A DNA stretch of 64,000 bases from Cellulosimicrobium protaetiae (GTDB taxonomy: Bacteria > Actinomycetota > Actinomycetes > Actinomycetales > Cellulomonadaceae), in assembly GCF_009708005.2 (NCBI RefSeq), contig NZ_CP052757.1:1426001-1490000 (forward strand). The letters are read 5' to 3'. The notes under the pieces were generated by a model, which saw only the letters and a list, made by a program, of their open reading frames with translations, was not told where the DNA came from and did no database searches. Numbering within the stretch: position 1 is the first letter of the stretch; the number at the start of each line of letters is the position of its first letter. Below are positions 55,425-61,786 of the stretch, piece by piece. The translations under genes and the position numbers were made by a program.

Positions 55425-56663
55425 ATGGTCGACGTGCGGATCACGGTGGACCAGAGGCGACGGCGGCTCGTCGCGCAACAGCTCGCGCTCGCGACGGACC
55501 AGCCCGGACGCCCGGCGGCCCGCACGCCGGAGGACGTCGTCGACCGGCTGCTCGCCCTGCACGCCACCGACGCCCCGAGCGTCTACCTGTCCGTCCTCGC
55601 GCGCGTCCCCGGGCTCGTGCTCGACGACGTCCGGGACGCCGTGTTCCGGCGGCGCACCCTGGTCAAGGTGCTCGCCATGCGGCGCACGATGTTCGTCGTG
55701 CGGCGCGAGACCGTGCCCGTCGTGCACGCGGCCGCGGCGCTCGCCGTCGCCCGGCGGCTGCGCGCCCGCCTGCTCAAGGAGCTCGCGACGCTGCCCACGG
55801 ACCCACCGGTCGACGACGCGGCGACCTTCCTCGCCGCCGTCGAGGCCCAGGTGCACGGCGCGCTCGCGGAGCACGGGCCGATGGACGGCGCGAGCCTGTC
55901 GAAGGCCGCACCGCTCCTGCGCACCGCGTTCCTGCCCACGACCGACAAGTCGTGGGACGTGCGCCGCACGATGACGTCCCAGCTCATGTCGCTGCTCTCC
56001 GCGGAGGGCGCGGTCGTGCGCGGCGAGCCGCGCGGCTCGTGGTCGTCCAACCGGCACGTCTGGTCGCCCGTCGAGGACTGGTTCCCGGGCGGTATCTCCG
56101 CGATGGAGGAGGCGGCCGCGCGCACGGCGCTTGCCCGCTCCTGGCTCGAGGTGTTCGGGCCGGCGACGGTCAAGGACCTGACGTGGTGGACCGGCTGGAA
56201 CCAGCGGGACACGCGCGCCGCGCTCGCACCGCTCGACGTCGTCGAGGTCGAGGTCGAGACCGGGACGCACGACGACCCGGCCCCGCAGGCCGGCGTGATG
56301 CTGCGCGGGACCGACGCGCCCGGACCCGACGACGTCTCGCTCGCGGGCCACGTCGCGCTCCTGCCGTCGCTCGACCCGACGACGATGGGCTGGGCCGCGC
56401 GCGACTGGTACCTCGGCCCGCACAAGGCGGCGATCTTCGACACGATCGGCAACGCCGGTGCGACCGTCTGGTGGGAGGGCCGGATCGTCGGCGCCTGGGC
56501 CGTCCGCCCGGGCGGGGAGCCCGCGTTCCGTCTGCTCGAGGACGTGGGTTCGGACGCCGAGCGGGCCGTCGCGACCGAGGCCGAGCGGATCGCGGCGCTC
56601 CTGGGCGGCGACGGCGTGACGGCGTCGTTCCCCACACCCCTGTACCGCGAGCTCCACGCCTGA
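55425..56663 (+). CDS. Winged-helix HTH_42 (YcaQ/AlkZ-like) domain protein
   Basis: A 412-aa member of the HTH_42 family (tandem winged helices), which includes AlkZ and YcaQ DNA glycosylases for interstrand cross-links. Matching segments are RRRRLVAQQLAL, VVDRLLALHATDAPSVYLSVLAR, RRTLVKVLAMRRTMFVV, TAFLPTTDKSWDVRRTM, VEDWFPGG and ATVKDLTWWTGW. LLPSLDPTTMGWAARDWYLGPH is the conserved C-terminal block. The catalytic QxQ or QxD motif of characterised glycosylases appears replaced by HATD, so enzyme activity is doubtful. It diverges from the two-component operon. ATG 55425 lacks a good ribosome site; GTG 55434 is an alternative. Confidence 0.82.
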   Translation: MVDVRITVDQRRRRLVAQQLALATDQPGRPAARTPEDVVDRLLALHATDAPSVYLSVLARVPGLVLDDVRDAVFRRRTLVKVLAMRRTMFVVRRETVPVVHAAAALAVARRLRARLLKELATLPTDPPVDDAATFLAAVEAQVHGALAEHGPMDGASLSKAAPLLRTAFLPTTDKSWDVRRTMTSQLMSLLSAEGAVVRGEPRGSWSSNRHVWSPVEDWFPGGISAMEEAAARTALARSWLEVFGPATVKDLTWWTGWNQRDTRAALAPLDVVEVEVETGTHDDPAPQAGVMLRGTDAPGPDDVSLAGHVALLPSLDPTTMGWAARDWYLGPHKAAIFDTIGNAGATVWWEGRIVGAWAVRPGGEPAFRLLEDVGSDAERAVATEAERIAALLGGDGVTASFPTPLYRELHA

Positions 56664-56679
56664 CGGCCCGGCGTCGCGT

Positions 56680-56734
56680 GAGTGCTGGGTATTCGTCGTC
56701 GGCGGGAAACCGTGACGACGAGTACCCAGCACTC
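56680..56734. terminator. Long hairpin between convergent genes (bidirectional terminator candidate)
   Basis: Arms 56680-56700 and 56714-56734 pair over 21 bp with a single G-T mismatch, around a 13-nt loop, and can extend one pair further. It lies 16 bp after the stop of the plus-strand gene and 10 bp before the stop of the minus-strand NYN gene. The arms are less GC-rich than the surroundings (GAGTGCTGGGTATTCGTCGTC-like), which suggests a dispersed palindromic element reused as a terminator. Confidence 0.75.
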
Positions 56735-56744
56735 AGCGGGTCGG

Positions 56745-57344
56745 TCAGAGGTAGCGCAGCGGGTCGAACTCCTCGAGCGGGATGATGCGCACGCGCGGCA
56801 GGACGGTCGTGAACGCCCCCGCGTGGTCCTCGAGGTCGAACACCTCCAGGCCGCGCCCGGTCAGCTCCGTGAGCCGCACGTTGACGAACTCGCGGAACGC
56901 GAGCACGCCCACGCGGCGGTCCGGGTCGTCCAGCAGCGTCTCGACCTGCGGCAGGAAGTCGCCGTCGTGGCTCGCGAGCAGCACGTCGCCCGGCTGGCCC
57001 GCGATCGCGTCCAGCATGCGCTGGATACCGATGTCCACGACCTTCTCGCTGCCCGAGCCGGCGAGCGGGATCGGTCGGTAGCCCATCGCGAGCAGCGCCT
57101 GCACGAACGACATCGGCATCTGGCCCGACGACGCGTTGAGGAAGAACAGCGGTGTGACGTCCTGGCCCCAGGCCTGGCGCGCGAACTCGACGATGCGGTC
57201 CCACCGTGGCCGCTCCTCCGGCGCGGGACGGTGCCCCAGGACGTTCATGCCGAGCGTCGCGTCGATGTTCTCGCCGTCGACGACGAGGTAGGTGCGGCGC
57301 GGCGTCGTCAGTGCTCGGCCGTCGGAGGTCTGGAGGTCGGACAT
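56745..57344 (-). CDS. NYN-domain (LabA/DUF88, PIN-like) protein
   Basis: A 199-aa predicted RNase of the NYN branch of the PIN fold. Conserved acidic residues appear in YLVVDGENIDATLG, SEKVVDIGIQRMLDAI and DVLLASHDGDFLPQVE, with the final acidic region near VLAFREFVNVRLTEL. Members act on RNA, but the target here is unknown. ATG 57344 is preceded by TAGGCT (57352-57357 on the minus strand) with seven bases between, indicating a leaderless transcript. The frame remains open further upstream, but that extension overlaps the divergent gene's promoter and has no family similarity. Confidence 0.86.
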   Translation of the reverse strand: MSDLQTSDGRALTTPRRTYLVVDGENIDATLGMNVLGHRPAPEERPRWDRIVEFARQAWGQDVTPLFFLNASSGQMPMSFVQALLAMGYRPIPLAGSGSEKVVDIGIQRMLDAIAGQPGDVLLASHDGDFLPQVETLLDDPDRRVGVLAFREFVNVRLTELTGRGLEVFDLEDHAGAFTTVLPRVRIIPLEEFDPLRYL

Positions 57345-57351
57345 GCCGGTC

Positions 57352-57357
57352 AGCCTA
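57352..57357 (-). promoter_or_regulatory. Candidate -10 of a leaderless promoter for the NYN gene
   Basis: TAGGCT on the minus strand (TAnnnT) ends seven bases before the ATG at 57344. No ribosome binding site is seen. Confidence 0.4.
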
Positions 57358-57422
57358 TCCGCGCGACGGTCGCCTGCCATGTCCACGACGTGGGTGTTTG
57401 CGTCGGGGTACCCCGGAGTGGG

Positions 57423-57428
57423 TACCGT
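57423..57428 (+). promoter_or_regulatory. Candidate -10 of a leaderless promoter for the amidotransferase gene
   Basis: TACCGT ends eight bases before the GTG at 57437. A TTGCGT-like -35 lies about 19 bp upstream (57398-57403). The pair forms a compact divergent promoter region with the NYN gene. Confidence 0.4.
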
Positions 57429-57436
57429 CGGACCTC

Positions 57437-58195
57437 GTGACCACGTACGACACCGACGCCACGGCCGCAACCGGAACCGTCCGGCTCACGGTCGTCCAGA
57501 ACTCACCGGACGTCACGCTCGACGCCTACGCCGGCCAGCTCGCCGCCGACCTGCGGGTCGTGCGCCCGTACGACGGGGACCCGGTCCCCGCGGCAGGCGA
57601 CCTCGGCGACGGCCTCGTCGTCCTCGGCGGGCACATGTCCGCGCACGACGACGAGCGCGCCCCCTGGCTGCCCGCGCTGCGCGAGACCCTGCTCGCCGCC
57701 GCGACGTCCGGCGTCCCGACGCTCGGGATCTGCCTCGGGGCCCAGCTGCTCGCCGTCGCCGGCGGCGGCCAGGTCCAGGTCGCGGCGCCCCCTGGGCGCG
57801 AGGCCGGCGCGACCCGCGTCTTCTGGCGCGCCGACGCCGAGACCGACCCCGTGCTCTCCGCGCTCGCCGCGGGCGACGCCCCGGTGCGGTACGTGACGAG
57901 CATGCACGGCGACGCGATCGTGGACCTCCCGGTCGGCGCCGTCTGGCTCGGGTCGTCCAACATGTACCCGTACCAGGCGTTCCGGCTCGGCTCCGCGCTC
58001 GGCGTGCAGTTCCACCCGGAGGCGACCCGCGCGGGCTTCGAGGCGTGGTGCGCCGCGTTCGACGACGTCGACACGGCGGCGGCCCTGGCCGGGTTCGACG
58101 AGCACGCACCGGAGATCCTCGACGGCGGCCGACGCCTCGCCGAGGCCTTCGTCGCCGAGGTCCGCGCGACCGTCGGGCAGAGCGTCCCCGCCTGA
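57437..58195 (+). CDS. Class I glutamine amidotransferase domain protein
   Basis: A 252-aa stand-alone glutaminase-like domain. The nucleophile elbow is GICLGAQLL with Cys99, preceded by the oxyanion loop region VVLGGHMSAHDD; the His-Glu pair is in GVQFHPEATR. The class I fold is complete, but no synthetase domain or partner gene is adjacent, so the acceptor of the ammonia is unknown. Related stand-alone proteins are sometimes annotated as GMP synthase-like amidotransferases. The GTG start is supported by a leaderless-type -10. After its stop comes the unusual repeat locus 58270-58648. Confidence 0.88.
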   Translation: MTTYDTDATAATGTVRLTVVQNSPDVTLDAYAGQLAADLRVVRPYDGDPVPAAGDLGDGLVVLGGHMSAHDDERAPWLPALRETLLAAATSGVPTLGICLGAQLLAVAGGGQVQVAAPPGREAGATRVFWRADAETDPVLSALAAGDAPVRYVTSMHGDAIVDLPVGAVWLGSSNMYPYQAFRLGSALGVQFHPEATRAGFEAWCAAFDDVDTAAALAGFDEHAPEILDGGRRLAEAFVAEVRATVGQSVPA

Positions 58196-58269
58196 CCCCC
58201 AACCTCGGCACCTCCGCGAGCCCTGCAGCGATCGGTCCCCGCGCGCAGGTTCGGCCCGCGCCCCCTGCC

Positions 58270-58395
58270 CCGCCGAGGTAGAACCCTGGTCGGCCGAGGT
58301 AGAACCGTGGTTCGCCGAGGTAGAACCGCGGTCGCGCAAGATGGAGCTCTGGCCTGCCCTGGTAGAACCCTGCCCGCGCGAGGGAGAGCTGCGGT
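58270..58395 (+). repeat. Six tandem 21-bp repeats (left arm of symmetric array)
   Basis: Units start at 58270, 58291, 58312, 58333, 58354 and 58375, each exactly 21 bp. Units 1-3 closely follow CGCCGAGGTAGAACCGTGGT; units 4-6 are more diverged. The array lies in the 476-bp gap between the amidotransferase stop and the pspA stop. The same unit occurs in the opposite orientation at 58565-58648. Any short reading frames through it simply repeat heptapeptides and are not credible genes. Confidence 0.93.
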
Positions 58396-58434
58396 CGTCT
58401 GGGTGGGCGAAGACCAGGGTGAGGCGAAGCCGGG

Positions 58435-58527
58435 CGGGGTGGGTGGTGGTGCCGCGTCGTGGCGGGTCTGGCGGGAGCCGCGAGGAACGAGCGGCGGATG
58501 GTAGACGCGGCACCACCACCCACCCCG
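58435..58527. repeat. 24-bp inverted repeat at the centre of the symmetric array
   Basis: Arms 58435-58458 and 58504-58527 are perfect reverse complements over 24 bp with a 45-nt loop. A further short pairing (58399-58406 with 58529-58536) flanks it. It marks the symmetry centre between the two inverted sets of 21-bp repeats and would form a very stable cruciform or RNA hairpin. Confidence 0.92.
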
Positions 58528-58564
58528 ACCACCCAGGGCGACCACACCGCCGTCGGGCACAAGA

Positions 58565-58648
58565 ACCACGGTTCTACTTCGCGTGACCACGGTTCTATCT
58601 CGCGCAACCACGGTTCTACCTCGTGCGACCAGGGTTCTGTCTCGCGAA
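58565..58648 (-). repeat. Four tandem 21-bp repeats (right arm, inverted)
   Basis: Units 58565-58585, 58586-58606, 58607-58627 and 58628-58648 are each 21 bp and follow ACCACGGTTCTACCTCGCGCG on the plus strand. This is the reverse complement of the left-arm unit. Within the unit, AACC-n2-GGTT is a small inverted repeat. The last unit ends 24 bp before the pspA stop codon. Confidence 0.94.
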
Positions 58649-58671
58649 GCCTCGGGTCTCCCGCGCCAGGG

Positions 58672-59475
58672 TCACCAGTCGGAGGTCGGGGCGTCCTGGG
58701 TGGTGGTGCCGGACCCGATCGCGGGCGTGACCTGGGTGGGGGACACCTGCGGTGCGGCGGACGAGCCCTGCTTGAGGGCTGCGAGGCGTGCCTCGATCTC
58801 GACGGCCTCGCCGGACGTCTCGAGCTCGGCGAACTGCGAGTCGATGCTCGACGCCGCGACCTCGGCCTGGCCGAGGGCCTGCGCCTCCTCGCGGCGCACG
58901 ATCTCCTCGTAGCGGGAGATCTCGCTCGTCGGGTCGAGCACGTTGATCGAGCTGATCGCGCCCTGGACCGTCTGCTGCGCCTGCGCGCTCTTCTGCCGGG
59001 CGACGAGCGAGTCGCGCTTCGACTTCAGCTCGCCGAGCTTGTCCTTCATCATCGCGAGGCCGGACTTGAGCTTCTCGACCGACTCGCGCTGGGACGCGAT
59101 GAGCGGCTCCGCCTGGCGGACCTCGCCCTCGGCGGAGATCTGCTTGCCGAGCGCGATCTTCGCGAGGTTGTCGAACTTGTCGGCGTTGCCGGTGTCGCCC
59201 TGCTGCCGGTAGCGGTCGGCCTGCGCGGAGGCGGCGACGGCCTTCTGGCCCCACTCCTGGACGGCGGCGACGTCCTCGTTGTAGTCCTGCTCGGCGAGCC
59301 GCAGGTTGCCGATCGTCTGCGCCACGGCCTGCTCGGCGTCGGCGATGTTGTTCGTGTAGTCGCGCACGAGCTGGTCCAGCATCTTCTGCGGGTCCTCCGC
59401 GTTGTCCAGGAGCGCGTTGATGTTCGCGCGGGCGAGCTGCGCGATCCGTCCGAAGATGCTCTGCTTCTCCGCCAT
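58672..59475 (-). CDS. pspA: PspA/IM30 family protein
   Basis: A 267-aa coiled-coil, ESCRT-III-like membrane-stress protein that binds and stabilises the inner face of the cytoplasmic membrane. The N-terminal amphipathic part SIFGRIAQLARANINALLDNAEDPQKMLDQ is typical, followed by long heptad-rich helices (about 30-220) with RYRQQGDTGNADKFDNLAKIAL. The Ser/Thr/Pro-rich C-terminal 40 residues are disordered. It lies 102 bp downstream of the TPM-domain gene on the same strand, so the two probably act together in envelope maintenance. A GAGAGGG ribosome site lies six bases before the ATG. Confidence 0.94.
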   Translation of the reverse strand: MAEKQSIFGRIAQLARANINALLDNAEDPQKMLDQLVRDYTNNIADAEQAVAQTIGNLRLAEQDYNEDVAAVQEWGQKAVAASAQADRYRQQGDTGNADKFDNLAKIALGKQISAEGEVRQAEPLIASQRESVEKLKSGLAMMKDKLGELKSKRDSLVARQKSAQAQQTVQGAISSINVLDPTSEISRYEEIVRREEAQALGQAEVAASSIDSQFAELETSGEAVEIEARLAALKQGSSAAPQVSPTQVTPAIGSGTTTQDAPTSDW

Positions 59476-59577
59476 GGTCGTCCCTCTCTGGTGAGCCGGT
59501 CTCGTGTGGTCGGTGCTGCGTGCTGATCTCGTCCGTCGGTCTCGTGGGTCTGGTCGCGGGTGCGCGGTCGGGCGTGG

Positions 59578-61635
59578 TCAGAAGCGCCCGCCGCGGCCCG
59601 AGCGCCCGCCCGAGGACCGGCCGCCGGAGCGCCCGCCCGACCGGCCGCCGCCGAACCCGCCGCCACCGGAACCACCGCCGAAGCTCCCGCCCCCGAACCC
59701 GCCGGAGCGTCCGCCCCCGCCGCCGCGCAGGATCGAGTCGAGCAGGATGCCGCCGAGCACCATGCCCCCGACGTTGCTCCCGCCGCCACCGCCGCCCCCG
59801 AACGTCCCGCCGCCCTGCGACGACTGCCAGCTCGACGCGTCCTGCTGGGCGCGCTGGGCGGCGGACTGCGCCTGGGCGTCGGCCTGCTGCGCGCGATCCA
59901 GGGCCGCGACGGGATCGGTCGGCTGGAGGGCACGGGCCTCGCCGAGCAGGCGGATCGCCTCCGAGAGCCGGGTGCGTGCCTCCGGCCCGACGGCGCCGCG
60001 CCGGGTCTCGATGAAGTCGTTCGTCGCGCGGACCTGCGAGTCGACACGCGCGAGCGTGTCCCGCAGGAGGGCGTTGGCGCGCGCGGCCTGCTCGGCGCGC
60101 TCGCGGAACGGGGCGAGCGCGGCGTCGAGCGCGGCCTCGGCCTCGGTGAGACGGCGCAGCGCGGCGAGCGGGTCGCCGCCGTCGCGGGCCGCGCTCGCTC
60201 CCGTCGCCGCGGCCTGCGCCTCCGCGAGCGCGGGCGCCACGGCGGGGTCCGCGGGGGCGAGCCGGCCGACGTCGGCGATGTCGGACGTGATGGACGCGAG
60301 GCCCCGGTCGAGGCGCGGGCCGGACTCGGCGAGGTCGGCTCCGGCACGGTCGACGGCGTCGAGCAGCGTGACCGCCTGCCCGACGGCGTTCTGCGCGGCC
60401 CGGGCGAGCGCGACCGCCGTCGCGCGGTCCTTGGCGGCGAGCGCCTCGCGACCCCGGACGACGGACTCCTGCGCGTTCGCGACGAGCGCCCGCGCCTGGT
60501 CGGGGTTCTGGGCCACGGACGCGAGCGCCGTCGGCGGGTAGGTGCGGGCGAGACCGTCGAGCGTCGCGCGCGCGGGCTCGACGCGCGCGAGGACCTCGCT
60601 CGCTCGCTGGTCGGTCTCGTCGAGCACCTGGGGTGCGCGCGCCTGGAGGTCGCGCAGCTCGTCGAACGTGCGGGACTGGGCGTCGAGCGCGTCCGCGACC
60701 TCGTCGCACAGCGTGACGATGCGCGCCATCGCGTCCCGGGCCTGCGGCTCGGTCTCGGGGCGGTCGTCGTCGAGCTGCTGGCGCAGCGCGAACGCCTCCG
60801 AGACCTTCCGCTTGCCCTCGGCCAGCGCGGCCGAGAACTGCTGCGTCGCCTCGAGGCCGAACTGCGCCTGGGCGAAGCCGAGCTCCTGCTCCGAGGTCTT
60901 CACGGCGTCGTCGATCGCGACGAGGGCCGCGCTCGCGCGACGGCTCAGCTCGTCGGTCGGCAGGCTCCCCAGCTCGTCCCCGTCCGCGGGTGCGCCGGCA
61001 GCGTGGGAGCGGCGTCGCCTCGCGACCGCGCGCACGACCAGCACGACGACGACCACGAGCGCGCCCAGGCCCAGCAGCACCCAGAGCCAGGGCACGCCCC
61101 CGGAGCCCTGGCTCGCGCCCCGCGCCGTCTCGGCCGCCGCGATCGCCGCGCCCGCCCAGTCGTCGTCGCGCAGCTCGTCCTCGACCGCCGAGGCCATCCG
61201 GTCGATCTCGGCGTCCGTGAGGGACACGTTGTTGTCGTAGGAGATCCCGTAGCGGCGGTCCTCCGTCGCGACGGCGAGGAGCAGGTCGTCGACGCCGAGC
61301 CCGGACGCGTTGGCGGTCGCGTTCGCCCAGTCCACGCCGTCCATGCCGTCGAAGCTCGCGACGTAGACGACGAAGAGCTGCAGGTCGGTGTTCTGGGCGA
61401 GGCGGTCGAGCGCGTCCTCGACGTCTCCGGTCCGGTCGCCGAGGACCCCGTCGGGGTCGGTGATCTCGTTCGTGACGTCCATCGGGGGGACGGCCTGCGC
61501 GGTCCCGGCCGGGACGAGCAGGACGAGTGCGGCGACCGTCGCGGCGGCGACGAACGAGGTGACGAGGGCGAGGAGCGCACGGGCGCCACGGTCCGCGGCG
61601 TCGCGGGGGAGCGAGTGACGGTCGGCCGTGCTCAC
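59578..61635 (-). CDS. TPM-domain (TLP18.3/Psb32/MOLO-1) membrane protein
   Basis: A 685-aa envelope protein. A signal peptide or anchor (about 18-48, LVTSFVAAATVAALVLLVPAGTAQA) is followed by the extracytoplasmic TPM domain (about 50-175) with VTDPDGVLGD-like, LQLFVVYVASFDGMD and LLLAVATEDRRYGISYDN. Next come a transmembrane helix (WLWVLLGLGALVVVVVLVV) and a long Ala/Glu/Arg-rich coiled-coil cytosolic region (about 210-610). The last 70 residues are Gly/Ser/Arg-rich (FGGGSFGGG, RSGGRSGGRSSGG). GTG 61635 was chosen because it places the signal peptide near the N-terminus and has GGA upstream. PspA is encoded directly downstream. Confidence 0.85.
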   Translation of the reverse strand: MSTADRHSLPRDAADRGARALLALVTSFVAAATVAALVLLVPAGTAQAVPPMDVTNEITDPDGVLGDRTGDVEDALDRLAQNTDLQLFVVYVASFDGMDGVDWANATANASGLGVDDLLLAVATEDRRYGISYDNNVSLTDAEIDRMASAVEDELRDDDWAGAAIAAAETARGASQGSGGVPWLWVLLGLGALVVVVVLVVRAVARRRRSHAAGAPADGDELGSLPTDELSRRASAALVAIDDAVKTSEQELGFAQAQFGLEATQQFSAALAEGKRKVSEAFALRQQLDDDRPETEPQARDAMARIVTLCDEVADALDAQSRTFDELRDLQARAPQVLDETDQRASEVLARVEPARATLDGLARTYPPTALASVAQNPDQARALVANAQESVVRGREALAAKDRATAVALARAAQNAVGQAVTLLDAVDRAGADLAESGPRLDRGLASITSDIADVGRLAPADPAVAPALAEAQAAATGASAARDGGDPLAALRRLTEAEAALDAALAPFRERAEQAARANALLRDTLARVDSQVRATNDFIETRRGAVGPEARTRLSEAIRLLGEARALQPTDPVAALDRAQQADAQAQSAAQRAQQDASSWQSSQGGGTFGGGGGGGSNVGGMVLGGILLDSILRGGGGGRSGGFGGGSFGGGSGGGGFGGGRSGGRSGGRSSGGRSGRGGRF

Positions 61636-61730
61636 GCGCCGATCCTTTCCCAGCGACCGGGGTCCCGCAATCGGTACCGGAGCGTCCACGGAGCGCTCGC
61701 GCCGCGCCGTCGTGAGCCCCGGGACGACGG

Positions 61731-61763
61731 CGAGGCCCGCCTCCGTGGGGGAGGCGGGCCTCG
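61731..61763 (-). terminator. Stem-loop terminator after the beta-helix gene
   Basis: A perfect 14-bp stem (61731-61744 with 61750-61763) and 5-nt loop lies 24 bp beyond the stop of the minus-strand gene ending at 61787. There is no U-tract, as is common in high-GC genomes. It separates that gene from the TPM gene downstream. Confidence 0.8.
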
Positions 61764-61786
61764 CGGTGCTCAGCCGGGGCGGCCGC

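Noticed and set aside
58270-58648. CRISPR array interpretation of the 21-bp repeats
   Set aside because: Units are contiguous without unique spacers, shorter than typical CRISPR repeats, present in both orientations, and no cas genes are nearby.
58459-59526. Plus-strand frames encoding heptapeptide repeats over 58560-58650
   Set aside because: The repeats are a consequence of the 21-bp unit in every frame; the frames continue antisense to pspA and have no ribosome site.
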